Assembly (NCBI GenBank): GCA_964023205.1
Contig: OZ026836.1
Coordinates: 1,743,501 to 1,807,500, forward strand
Reading direction: 5' to 3'
Length of the DNA stretch: 64,000 nt
Source of the DNA: Lutraria lutraria
Lineage: Eukaryota; Mollusca; Bivalvia; Venerida; Mactridae
The translations under genes were made by a program, and so were the position numbers. The notes under the pieces are model-generated. The model was not told the origin of the DNA and did no database searches. It saw only the letters and a list, made by a program, of their open reading frames with translations. Of this stretch, positions 21,601 to 32,309 are shown one piece after another; position 1 is the first letter of the stretch, and every line of letters begins with the position of its first letter.

Positions 21601-24600
21601 AACTATTAAATTACGTCACTATTGTGATGTAACTAGAAAATGACGTCACTCTTGTGACGTAACTAAAAATGTCGCTACCCTTGTGATGTTACTCTTATGA
21701 GATATTGAAATTCGACTTCCAGTCGGTCAATAATATGTAATGGTTAGTGTCTAAAATGACTGTTTTATATGAAATTAGAAACGCTAAGGGAAAAATGTCA
21801 TCATTAGAGAGAGGCATTATCTGTGGCACGATGGTGTTTTCTTCGAGACGACAACAAAATCTTACACAAACACGAAAAAGCCTCAGAAAGGACAACAATG
21901 ATACAAATAAATTATTCTAGCGCCAAGAAGCCTAGTTACAGACACGATTGAATTTGAACAAAAGAGAAAAGTGTAGAAATGTCTGAAAATACAAGTGAGC
22001 TTTTTAGAAAAAAATGATGCAAAAAAACACGTAAAGAAAGACAGAGGAAGTCACTACAAGACAGAAGTTATAACACATGATATATATAAAGGATGGTACT
22101 TACAAGATTTGGTAGTGAAAGTTTAGGGAATGGAAAATAAAAGCAAATATATATATAAAAGTGAACATTATAGAACTATACGAAGGTGGTTACATACATA
22201 TGTACCCGCTCTATAGATTATATTCTAGCATACGTAGGACAAAGGGTACTTGAAATTGTACGGAGCAGGTAAACTGAATAACGTCAAACATTTCATTTCA
22301 CAACATTGGCTAAGTATTAATTTATACAATGATGTCATTAATTACCAGCAATACAATCTTCATACAAGTGCAGGAATTCATACAAGCCGTGCCAGCTGGA
22401 ATTACAATATCAATACAGAAGTTCATAAAAAAGCAATATGATAAAATTATGTCATTTAACCAGAAAAAGCCATCTGTCAAGCCTAAGTCTTTCCTATTGT
22501 AATACATGTAAGGCATATAGAGCATACCTCTTGGAAACTTGTCATCACACGTGGCACTAGTTTTCGTCCTCCAGTAAGCATACGTGTGGCATTAATTCTG
22601 TACCAGCCACGATCATGTGAAGTATTTTCGTTAATTTTAGCAATAGCGATCTTCGCTGCTTCATCTTCTGGTAAATCGCCATCTCGCACTTCATGGCCTA
22701 GTGTCTAAATTGAATAATAAATTCAATATTTGGAATGTTTATTCTGATAAGAAACAAAGATCGTTATGAATTGGTATGGTGTGAGATATTAAAAGCAGAT
22801 GACTTCAAGCAAATATCTTGGTGTATCTTTTCTGGCCTTCTCCATTATAAAAACTAGCTGATGCTTCAGGGAATATATAAAGGCAAACATTAGAGAATAC
22901 TCTATTTAAAATGGAATACTTCAACTACTAGTAGCTTGTTGAATTTTATAGAATCCAACGAAACAATAAATCTTTAAACTACGTAATCAAAATGTGATTG
23001 AAAATGAGTTTAATGTAGTAACCAATACAAAGATTTATGACTAGCATTTCTGGCCGAGTGCAAAAATGTAGGAAAGCAGTAAATGCATGAATGTATTGTT
23101 AAATTTATCAAACATGCTATGTCTTGACGCTCAAATTCAATTAACACTGTACCTATTTCTTGAATTATAAAATTGGTCTTAATTTATCCATTTGTTCGCA
23201 GGCTCATTTGTTATTCATAGTGTGTGTATATAAATAATATAAGTGTATCTGTTTGTCTTTGCCATTTGAATATGTTGTAAATGGCAGAAGGCAATGTACT
23301 TTGCTATTTGCCAATAAACTTAGAAGTTGAATTTTTTTTCCTATACATCAGTGTTTACTACACAATTTACTTAATTGACAATCTAATGAAAGACGCCATC
23401 CGAATATCAATTACAACACGGTGGATATAATGTATACAGTTAGACAAGGTGATATAGAAAACTTGTCAACAACATGAAGGATTAAGTAAAGCTTACTCTA
23501 GCCAGTCTTCTAAGACGTTCTTCTTCCGTTTCATGTTTTGTGACTCCTTCTTCGGGATCTCCACTCACTGCAAATATACGATATACATAAATTTATATAG
23601 TGCTTCTAGTCTTTTGAGTCTCTTCTGAAGATGTTTGTAAATAATATATGTGTACAGCGTAACAAAACAATACAAGTTATATCATTATTGTTATCAAAGT
23701 GTTTGATTTCAGATAAGATATATAATGTATACACACGCACACGCTTAAGTCATTTCGCTAAACATACATTTATGTATTACATTTGAAATAGATATTATAC
23801 GTAATTATTGTTTATCAAATTGTAAGTGGTTTACACGAAATACTTATTTAGTGTAAAGAATATACGAGCACGGAATGGATATATAGCATTGATCAAGCAG
23901 AAAGAAACTTGTTAGATTTCATATACAGTGAATTTATTAGCTTGCATTTCGCGCATGAATAAACCGGGATCTTTTTATGAGATCCACCCAACAAACAGCT
24001 TAAAGCAAACAATTTGAATGGTGAAATCTTCAAGGAGCTGTATTATATATGGCGAGATATGCTGAAAATATTGAAAACTAAAAGCGATTAGGAGGCCTAC
24101 ATGATGATGTATGTGAGCTGTGTTCGTAATAACTTGCTTAGACGTACTCTTATAAAACAGAATAAATTATTACGACACTGTATAGTGTTAATAACAGATG
24201 ACAAACTGTTTGCTAAAATCTATATAGAAATATTGGCGTCTTTCCATGAAATATAAGTAAAAATGAATCGGTAAAAATGCATATTTAAATTAAACTATTC
24301 ACTATGAACGCATGCTCTAAAGGGTTGTTATGAATAAAAGTGTCTATATACTTTTTTGCAAAATAAATGTGTTGCTACAGTAGGTTTGAAATGTGAATGA
24401 ATGGAAAGATTGCGTTTTATACACTGAAGCAGAATCTACACCTGTGTGTAACTACGAAGATCTTGGTCATCAAAGCCAGTTAATCACGTACAGAAGTTCT
24501 AAATGCATGTACATTATGTTTAGTATTGTTGAGTATTATCTTTATTATTTTATATGCGATATTAAATCTAAAACTCGAACCAGGCTATACTGTGCTACCC

Positions 24601-27600
24601 ACTTACTGGTCTGGTAAGAACGACCTGCACCGTTGATTTCGCTTTTAAGCAAACCAGACGAGGGTTCTGGTCTTTCTGTAAGCCATTATCAACAACAATA
24701 AAATATCAATGATTCTATAGATGTAATATTAACATTCGTACTCAATCAGCAACGGACTACACTATTGGCATCCATTGCATGAAGGTTACATAGTTAGTAT
24801 ATAATTATACATTTCAAAAAAATCCCAAAAACGTTATACATGTAATTAGTACCTCGGCTTCTATGTCACTGGATAAATGTCATAGTAATAAATGTAGACA
24901 TATTTGTATATTCCTATATTCATACACGTGATAATAGTCGGGAAAATGGGATCATTATGATACTCGTCAAGTGCAGTCAATGATTTAGTAGGGAGCTGAT
25001 TAAATAGTTGTGGATAAAGCAAGTATATGATTCATGATGAAAACATGCTTTCATGCGTCTCTATGACAGGAAAGCAAGCGGCACTTAACCCAGATCCAAC
25101 ACCAGCATGTCACGTTACCAACATGCAATAAATGCAGGTATAGATCAACATTTGCATGAGTTTCATATGCATCTAAATCATCCATGAAGCATAGCCCCTA
25201 GTAGATTGTTTTATCACGTAAATGTCACAAGATCTAATTATTTCACATTTTAATGAAAACTATTTTAGCTAGGATTTACACGCTCCTTTATGTGTCAAAT
25301 AAATCATAAGATTTGTTGTAATTGCTACACTATCTTTTCAACAACAATAAATTATATAACTAAACAGAAATATGCTATAAATGTACTAGACTACGTTTGT
25401 GTATGATATCGTATAAATGAAATATATTCCACATTTACTGGACAACAACACGAAATAATAATAATGGCGTACGAGCAAATTCTGTCATCAACAGGTGCAC
25501 GATAGTTACGTGTTTCTATCACCATTTATTACGGAGAAAATTTACACAAACAAATTTCAGAAAAAGTTCAGACAAGACATAATCAAGCAGAAAAGGTCGG
25601 TCCATGTTATAGACAGATTACTGGGTTGTATTAAAACGGAAAACTACCTCAAGTTAGCACGCACCTGTTCATAACACATATAGCAACGTAACATGTATGC
25701 TGAATACGTTATGAGATATAAGTTCTGATTAATTCTATCGTTTTAAATACTTATATGAACGGTCCCTACTAATTATGGTACATTTTGTATAATTTTAACA
25801 TTAAGTGTCGCTTTGGTCACAGTCGAACCTTTGTAATCAGAACCTAATATAATCTAAACCGAACACTTCAGCTGGTCCAGATTTTTTACTGTCTATCCAA
25901 TGCTAAACTTTTTTAATCCGAAACCTTTCTTATCCGAATAACTCACTTATCCGAACGTTTTGTCAGACCGAACAAGTACGGATTTGAAAGGTTCTACTGT
26001 ATAATGTCCTGATATTAGATACAGTTACACTGTTTAAAGCATTATACAATCACCAGCTACTTTATATTTATGATACCCTATATTTTAAGACCAATAAAAG
26101 AACATAAGCGGGGTTAGGAATGAAAACAATTTCTTTGTAATAGATGTATCTTCGTCAGTCAATTAACTTCCGGGGTACATTTGTACTCCTGGTAACCACA
26201 TGCGAAAATCCAAATGATTTCATTAGTAATCCCCTCATATATCAGTATATCAGTATACATAAAACAAAGTTGTGTAGATAAAAAGCAGACATAAAATACG
26301 GATAAAACAATCCACGATTAAACGTAAAGAAACAAGCAGCGGGGACATGTTCATCCTTTATTGAAATGTTGTTCTTTTTCTTTACCTTCATACTTCCGCG
26401 TCCCCTTATTGTCTGAAGAAATAAAAATATGAAAACACCATAAAGAAACAGCTAGTCTATAACAAAGCATTTATCCCAGCTTTATAAACTTCTCCATTCC
26501 TTATAATATGCTGAAACCTTATTATAAATAAATACATTTAGCATGAGTAAGTCTCGCACCAATATAGGGATTATATTTATGAGATAAAATAATTTATACA
26601 ATCTGAAAAATAAATTAAGACACGCAAGATCTACCCCGACAGAGAGTAATGAGTTTTATGCATAAACGTTTGAGACAAAATTCTTCTATGTCTGATATTA
26701 ACCGAAAAATATCAGTACGTGTCACAAATATTTTTATGCTAATTACAGAACCGTTACCAAGGAAACCCGGTCTAAATAGAGAGCTTGGATAATCTTCAGC
26801 CCCCGACACCAAAAGCTGAATATATATACTGGAACCCGGATGTTGGTGCTCAGCGACAATATATCTCTATAATGTGGTCAGTATATATTTATATACATCT
26901 ACATGTTTAATATATATTAAGCAAATATGAGTAAGTGATTTGACTGTCTGACGAGTCGGAAACTTACATTAATGAAAGTTTGATACATTCTTAAAAGACA
27001 GATATGTGTCATTGGCTAGCAATGTGTGAAACATTTCAGAGATCGAACAGTTACTATTTTTTGTAAGCTTTACTCAATTTTAACAGTGATTTTATACAAA
27101 CATAAATACTTCGTACGAATGATAATATGTCAAAAATACCGTATCGCGTCACGCTAGCATTTAATACGATGACACAGGGTTTAGATACAATCAGCGCAGT
27201 GATATTTGCTGGAGGATCTAACGTAAGGCCAGCTGTAACTATTATATCAAATGTCATATCATTATATCCATGGTATGTTGAAAGAATTATAGCCCGGGGA
27301 AACATCGTAATTTCACATTTTTGAGTCAGGGGAGTAAAATAAACACACTTATCATTGGTTACACATTGATATTACGTGTAACATGATAACAATTTTGAAT
27401 AAACTTCTAATAATGTGTTGAGGCGTAAAAATATCCGAAATGCTTACTATTAATTATGCAATGATAATTTATCTTTGACATGTATTGCAATAACTAAGAT
27501 ATCAGGTTTAAAGATAAGTTGTCAGGATGGCCGAGTGGTCTAAGGCGCCAGACTCAAGGTATTACAACCTTAAACACGAGTGTTCTGGTCCACGTATGTG

Positions 27601-30600
27601 GGCGTGGGTTCGAATCCCACTTCTGACACATTTTTTAAACTACGTCCTCTTGTTTTTTTTATCATTTACCTTTACCATTACTCACAAGTATATATTTTAT
27701 TATTTTTTTAAGTCCACCAAATATCACTTAATACATTACGAAATTAGGGCGGGACCAGATTTAAACAATATGTGTCAGTAACCTTGACAACTAGGTTGTA
27801 CAAATCTACTTTAATGATGTAAGGATATGGATAAAAGGCATGAGTAGGTTTCAACAAGCACTGAGGTATCACTTAACGTTATGTTATAAAACTTTAAGTG
27901 TTCTTATGTCAGTGAAACATCCAGTAGAAGATGTATATGTTTGTTTTTAGTTACATTAATCACTCTAAACACACAAAACGCACATAGCTTGTGGTGAAAG
28001 TTACCATATTCGAGTGTTTAGCAGTACATGTTAGTAGTGCTCATTTAACCATACCCTAGTAACAAGACGTCTACTCCACCCATTCCTAGTTCTCTTCTGA
28101 TTTAGGTCTTAAATCATCCAACTTTTTCAATGCAGCGAACATTTTTCGAATTTTTCTTGCATACAAATCAATTTCAAATCTAATCTGAATACAGGTCCCC
28201 AAACGCGACGTGTCATGTGAACATTTGAAAAAATCATGAATAAGTGCGTTTCTAGCGATAGTTGACCCAACAATACAACACTCTTAATGTGTTCTAGAAA
28301 TCATCTGATGTTGAGCTGTTCGTACATAAGACCACACTCAATGGCAGAACTTGCAGTTACAAAAGCAGTACAACCTCTACAGAGCGGCCCTCTCTTTAGA
28401 AACAACTTCCCTTCAACAACAGCATGATTCTTTTCTACAGCACGATTTCAGCATCAATTCAATTACTCTCTAGAGCAACACATTTAATAACAACAACATA
28501 ATTTTGATACTCCCAACGAGTGTTGCTTTGGAAAGGTTGCACTGTACGAATATATCAGTTTGATATTTAATATACATATCTATGTTAGCATATTGATTCC
28601 CGCAACAAAAAACATTTTCCGAGAGAGGACAATTACTTACTAACGAGGCTCGTAGATTGTACTTTATTTAGAGTTAATGTATTCATTCGGTCGATTGATC
28701 AGGACGGCTGGTATTACCAGGTTTTAGGTATACTAGTAATTATTCAATACAATCCGAATTATTCAGAGGCAAGTCGCTTATAACTATAACGCCATTGTGT
28801 ATTATACAAGGATTAATTGTCCCGCTCAATACAACCTCTGGGTGATCATATCATTACGTAAATCAAAGTACTGAAAGTACTCATGGAAACTGAACTTACA
28901 TAGTCGCGCGATGCAAACTTGACCGGGAACTAGTTTAACAATTGCATGGCGGATGTAGAAAAACGAAGTACTTTAATACAATAGGATAATCGGGGTTATG
29001 TTACATTGAAATAAATAATGGGAAAATCGGGACCGAAAAATCATTTCGGATAACACCATGCTTTCGGATAATCCTAGTTTGGATAATCGGGGTTTAACTG
29101 TATATATATATATAGTGAATAATCCTAGAAATGAAGGCAACAACACGTCAATCTGACATTTGCATAATACAAGGTTCTAACACAGACATTTTACCAGAGG
29201 CATCTAAATATCTTCCAAACAACCAGTGGATAATTATACGTTTTTTTAAGAAAGCACTCTTCATGCAACAAGATCTATGTATGTATTTAAACAGACGTGT
29301 CTAGACATTCATGAGATGTTTATTTGTTTGTTGTTTTATATCTCGCACGATGTAAAATGTATATCATCCAAATATTGGCATTGAACAATTGGATGTTATG
29401 AGTTTAATTGTGCACTGCTTTATACTAATTAAGACTGTATTTATCAAAGAGAACAAAGAGAAGAATACTAGGAATGTTTCTAACAGTGGGAAGAAAGATA
29501 AATATAAAGCCGACACACTGACAGATTAAAATGCTACTTAAGCGATTTACAAACAGTTATGTAATTCTTCTCGGCTTGAATAAAACATATTGTAATCGTA
29601 TATGACATGGTGTCTTGATCACACTGTATAAGGAATTTGGCCTACAGGAACTACATACCAATGCAGGGTTCCTCATCCAGCCAGTCAAAATTGTATATTT
29701 ACTCATTTGTCGTGAATTCAATGTCGACATCGTGTGTTTAGATAAAAAGAAGCATTGACCGTTCTGGTGAAAAGTATACCGTATTTACTGTCACGGTGTT
29801 TTATAATTACTGTAAACGATTTCCACCCAGTTACATCAATCATTATTTCCCGACTATTGAACATTAAAATGCTAATGACAAACAGTAGAACGAGAGGGAG
29901 CTGACATTTTCAACGTTAAATCAAATAATATCGAATAGACACCCACGGGATTACAACATTTAATGTAAATTAAGTCGGACCATTGGAACCAGTGTTAGGA
30001 GTAATTCTACTTGAGGTCTGCCTGATTTCAAGGCTCTCTTCATTACGAGCTGGATATAATGCTGCGAATCAATATTATTAAAGTATGTCATCAGAATAAA
30101 GCTGTTCATTTACTGGAATATCACCTACATGTACAGTGCTATGGTCTGGTGAGTATTGGTAGAACAAATCATATCAAATTGACAATACAATATCCAGAAC
30201 ACACATTCATTCGTAACTAATCGACCATTTATAATTAATAGATACATGACGCAGCAGACCCAAGGCCATGTAACAATGGTGTATTAATTACGCTAATACG
30301 CTGGGTACTGAACTCTCCTAAGATGAAGTATAAAAGCATCAAATATGTACAGTTCAACCTTTCTAGATGGGCTCTCTCCTCTCTTGAGCAACAACCTCCC
30401 TTCAACAACAGCATGATTGTTCCCCACCACATGATTTAACTATTAATTTAACCTCTCAAGAGCAACAACCTCTGAACAACAGCATAATTTTGTTTTCCCA
30501 AAAGGTGTTGCTTTGGAGAGGTTGCACTGTAAATATATGAAGATGTATAGTTTTGTTGCGCGCCTGGTAGCTCTATTACTAATAATTTGTAAACATTCTT

Positions 30601-32267
30601 GGAAATGTTCTATAGGCAATTCTATAAAAACATTCCGACAGCGCCTGAAGTTTCAATAATTCTCCAGGTAGTCATAAACAGTGCTACCTGTGTTTTATAA
30701 TTACATCGCAGCCATGAGAATGATTGAAGAGAGGTGTACTGAATTAACATCATCTGAGAAAGAAGTAGTCAATAAAGAAAAAGCCTTAAACACTATTAGC
30801 ATAGTAACTTCAAGAATTTGGCAACTATTGACAATATAGCTAAAATAATTCTGAGTCCTTCATTTTCAGGCTACCCTGATAATTTTGTAAGTTAACTAAG
30901 AGGCATGAACTTTCTCGTATATAGAGTTTAGTTTTCTTGATTACTGGTATGATGTTTAGAGTTAAATTAAAAACTCTTGTATTAGTAAAACTTGTAAAGG
31001 TTTGGATGTGAATTTAAGAAAGAATAAGGACTTTCTTAAACTCCAAAGAATGATGGATTTTTATGTTTTAAGCTTTATATTCAGAAGATATAGATATTTA
31101 ACTAATGTATGCTAATCTCCTAAGACCCTAAGTTCAAAATAAACAAAATCAAGATATGGATCAAGTACACACATTATATGACACATAAGTTGCTATAAAA
31201 AGAGATGCAACTTATCCCAATCATCTGTTTCTCTAGTAACAAAACATAGATATAATTTGTGGGTATACTTGTGTATATTTACAAAACTAAAACAAACCCG
31301 GGATCCGCTGCTAGATACATGTATAGATAAACTATAAAGAGATAATCTACTAGTATTCATTAAATATTCATTAAAATGATTTTAGCATATTACGTACATA
31401 ACATAATTAACATGTTCTTGTTCAACGATCATATTTTGTATAATATATACATATTATATACTAGTATAAGGTTGTAATCTTGAGTATCAAGCAAATAATT
31501 ATTATTACGTTAAAGCTAGCATTCCATTGTTAGTTAAGAAAAACATCCAACTCACCAAGTGCAAACCCAACCATGCCATCAGACGGTTCCTCTTTCTTGC
31601 CCATACAGAAGTTTCGGTCAGCCAAGTAAGCGACAACGATGAGCAACGGGAAGAAGATGAGAGTGACACAAGCTTCCCAGATCTCAACCACGTTGGGTGA
31701 ACTCACCATAAGGACAATGGCCATCCAAACGTATGCAAATATACAAGTAAATGCGGTGACGAAAAACACCTTAATCTCAGCAATACGTCTAGTGTCAGGA
31801 GATGGTATGGACATAACACAAATACCCGAGATAACGAGCAAGTTGAAGGCAGCTGATCCAACGATGGTACCTGGACCAAGATTGCCGGCTTTGAATTTGT
31901 TACCAACTGTTTCTATGACAGACAAGAGGATTTCTGGAGCGCTGGTGCCCAGAGCCAACAAACTTAGGTTAGCCACAGTATTATTCCATACCTTCACGTC
32001 CATCTCTCTGTAGCCGCCTTCAGCTTCAGCATCAGCGATCCTAATCTTTGTAGTTTTACTAGTGATGCGTTCAATAGAGCACATGAACACATCAGCTATG
32101 ATGGCCACAGCCATAAAAATCCATAACAGCCCGAGTAAGTAAATGAATGCCCGAGCTTCAATTGACCAGGTGAATTCATTGACAACCGGAAGTAGAAGAC
32201 CTTTGTCGGAACATGTGTAGTTGTTTAGATCTACGGTTTCGTTCCCCACCGTAATAACGCTCGTCAT
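15379..32267 (-). CDS. Sodium/calcium exchanger, SLC8/NCX family (12 coding exons, 865 aa)
   Basis: Twelve minus-strand exons splice into 2598 bases with perfect phase continuity. The protein is a plasma-membrane Na+/Ca2+ antiporter. The alpha-1 repeat (residues ~94-150) has LALGTSAPEILL and GPGTIVGSAAFNLL; the alpha-2 repeat (~711-770) has LGTSMPDTFASK and GNINGSNSVNVFLG. These carry the ion-binding residues. Between them lie a large cytosolic loop with Calx-beta domain 1 (~382-498, acidic DEDYK, VDDCEWEPDE and INDD sites) and Calx-beta 2 (~500-611). The length fits the family (860-970). The ATG has an in-frame TGA 24 bases upstream, so the start is firm; no cleavable signal peptide follows, though N-glycosylation sites NET and NYT precede the first helix. 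The basic XIP-type segment after helix 5 is not evident. Larger introns hold a tRNA and several repeats. Confidence 0.95.
16082..16411 (-). CDS. Exchanger exon 11: alpha-2 repeat
   Basis: This 110-codon phase 0-0 exon contains FAFVPPAKYLGGWPC, GLPDAITAITFVALGTSMPD and NINGSNSVNVFLGLGLPW. These are the NCX alpha-2 residues that line the ion pathway. The donor is gtaagc. Confidence 0.96.
16474..16609 (+). mobile_element. Family B repeat, copy 2 (partial)
   Basis: It aligns with 5165-5357 through CGATAGTTCAG, CCACTCGCTC, CTACATACACCATGCC and GAGTACTTTCATTACTTTGA, with internal deletions. It lies in exchanger intron 10. Confidence 0.7.
16720..16898 (-). CDS. Exchanger exon 10: loop end and start of helix before alpha-2
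   Basis: It encodes residues 612-671. SNWVQQFKDAMNV matches the NCX SWREQFIEAI segment, and FLDYLLHFLTFGWK matches the DYVMHFLTVFWK helix. The acceptor is atttcag and the donor gtaagt. Confidence 0.94.
16974..17048. repeat. 25-bp tandem repeat, three exact units
   Basis: The unit begins AACATGATGTTAAACATG and repeats exactly three times in exchanger intron 9. AACAT and its complement ATGTT give each unit dyad character. Confidence 0.95.
17327..17432 (-). CDS. Exchanger exon 9: end of Calx-beta domain 2
   Basis: It encodes residues 577-612, KKERDECFAIELGE through TIVTIVNDD. In vertebrate NCX1 this part of the second domain is encoded by mutually exclusive exons. I see only this one version here. 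Confidence 0.92.
17692..17924 (-). CDS. Exchanger exon 8: Calx-beta domain 2, first part
   Basis: The exon encodes PGKLEFGKPSLVVKESYY through IPLFESK, ending in phase 0. The strand pattern and the VKWATSDITAKEGIDYQ block are Calx-beta. The usual acidic IDDEEYE-type cluster after the sixth strand is replaced by PLFESKKKERDE across the junction. Confidence 0.94.
18404..18648 (-). CDS. Exchanger exon 7: Calx-beta domain 1, second part
   Basis: It encodes residues 417-499 with AIVDEDYKAF, EIVDDCEWEPDEFFFVRL and TIINDD. These acidic clusters correspond to the calcium ligands of NCX Calx-beta 1. Confidence 0.95.
18810..19078. repeat. 18-bp minisatellite in exchanger intron 6
   Basis: About fourteen units of ACCCTATATACCATATAT with some partial units. 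Because 18 is a multiple of 3, long open frames appear in several frames (YTIYTL-, IPYIPY- and VYRVYM-type peptides). They are artefacts of the repeat. Confidence 0.95.
19277..19470 (-). CDS. Exchanger exon 6: loop segment and start of Calx-beta domain 1
   Basis: It encodes residues 353-417. A polar glycine/serine-rich part (MSGGEKGEGQTHSSKDHSAG) leads into AVVEFTAAAVSVLENEGKVR, the first strands of Calx-beta 1, including the early glutamate ligand. Confidence 0.94.
20099..20290. repeat. Possible degenerate mobile-element remnant in exchanger intron 5
   Basis: A locally less AT-rich block with CAAGAGCGCCACCAGAGG near its left end and GCCATAGTGATCACAATAGC further right resembles short interspersed elements common in molluscan introns. 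The assignment rests on general resemblance only. Confidence 0.3.
21579..21693. repeat. Degenerate tandem repeat with CRE-like TGACGTCA motifs
   Basis: Four diverged units of about 25-35 bases carry ACGTCACT-TTGTGATGTAACTA. Perfect TGACGTCA palindromes occur at 21583-21590 and 21641-21648, and TTACGTCA at 21611-21618. It lies in exchanger intron 5. CREB/ATF binding is possible but untested. Confidence 0.7.
22528..22704 (-). CDS. Exchanger exon 5: cytosolic loop helix
   Basis: This 59-codon phase 0-0 exon contains WYRINATRMLTGG, matching the NCX FYRIQATRLMTG motif, plus acidic DLPEDEAAKIAIAKINENTS. The acceptor is atttag and the donor gtatgc. Confidence 0.93.
23497..23567 (-). CDS. Exchanger exon 4: charged loop segment
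   Basis: The 71-base exon completes an ATG codon split with exon 3 and encodes SGDPEEGVTKHETEEERLRR and LAR. It is very charged and probably helical. The acceptor is atttgcag and the donor gtaagc. Confidence 0.85.
24607..24675 (-). CDS. Exchanger exon 3: small phase 1-1 loop exon
   Basis: Sixty-nine bases between gcttacag and gtaagt encode RPEPSSGLLKSEINGAGRSY and QT. RPEPSS lines up with the EGDRPSS region of vertebrate NCX loops. Both ends are in phase 1, so it can be skipped without a frameshift. Confidence 0.82.
25820..26000. mobile_element. Pogo-like MITE, family E copy 1
   Basis: The terminal inverted repeats are similar over about 25 bases: CAGTCGAACCTTTGTAATC at the left, and CAGTAGAACCTTTCAAATC as the complement of the right end. 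The interior has repeated TTATCCGAA motifs. TA follows the right end. It lies in exchanger intron 2 and has no coding capacity. Confidence 0.7.
26386..26412 (-). CDS. Exchanger exon 2: 27-base microexon
   Basis: A 27-base phase 1-1 microexon lies between tttcttcag and gtaaag and encodes NKGTRKYE plus split codons. It joins GFAL-D in exon 1 to E-RPEPSS in exon 3 without disturbing the frame. A microexon this short needs transcript support. Confidence 0.7.
27521..27628 (+). tRNA. tRNA-Leu (CAA) with 24-base intron
   Basis: The acceptor stem pairs GTCAGGA with TTCTGAC. The D arm contains GGCCGAGTGGTCTAAGGC, the anticodon CAA is at 27555-27557, the variable arm reads GTCCACGTATGTGGGC and the T arm contains GGTTCGAATCC. 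An intron at 27559-27582 interrupts the anticodon loop after position 37, as is usual for this isoacceptor in animals. It sits antisense inside the large exchanger intron 1. A T-run just downstream can end polymerase III transcription. Confidence 0.95.
28366..28544 (+). mobile_element. Pogo-like MITE, family C copy 1
   Basis: The inverted ends are CAGTACAACCTCTACAGAG and, at the right, TTTGGAAAGGTTGCACTG, with TA following. The interior has AACAACTTCCCTTCAACAAC. It matches 30350-30529 and 51917-52088 along its whole length. Confidence 0.8.
28862..28977 (-). mobile_element. Family B repeat, copy 3 (partial, reverse)
   Basis: It begins with TCAAAGTACTGAAAGTACTC and contains GGAAACTGAACTTACATAG, CCGGGAACTAGTTTA and GCATGGCGGATGTAGAAAA. 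This is the reverse complement of the right half of 5165-5357. Confidence 0.75.
28983..29100. mobile_element. Family E-like MITE, copy 2 (partial)
   Basis: GGATAATCGGGGTT occurs at both ends of the segment and TTCGGATAA inside, ending GGTTTAACTG before TATATA. It shares the TTATCCGAA motif with 25820-26000 and directly abuts the family B copy. Confidence 0.6.
30350..30529 (+). mobile_element. Pogo-like MITE, family C copy 2
   Basis: A full-length copy bounded by TA-CAGTTCAACCTTTCTAG and TTGGAGAGGTTGCACTG-TA, with the same interior as copy 1. The TA on both sides is consistent with a Tc1/mariner/pogo target-site duplication. It lies in exchanger intron 1. Confidence 0.82.
31556..32267 (-). 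CDS. Exchanger exon 1 (coding): N-terminus and alpha-1 repeat
   Basis: It encodes residues 1-237 and one base. The extracellular stretch NETVDLNNYTCSDKG precedes helices with LLGLLWIFMAVAIIADVFM, then LALGTSAPEILL and GPGTIVGSAAFNLL. The donor is gtgagt at 31555. The exon starts at 32309 after cttacag, giving 42 bases of 5' UTR with an in-frame TGA, so at least one non-coding exon lies upstream. Confidence 0.95.
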
Positions 32268-32309
32268 GTTGGCAGTTGGTCGATGCTCTTGTCACTTTAA
32301 ATATATGAT
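32268..32309 (-). promoter_or_regulatory. 5' UTR part of exchanger exon 1
   Basis: The minus strand reads ttttttcttacag then ATCATATATTTAAAG up to the ATG, a good acceptor directly before the start codon. The in-frame TGA here rules out an N-terminal extension. The true first exon and promoter lie further upstream and I could not place them. Confidence 0.65.
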
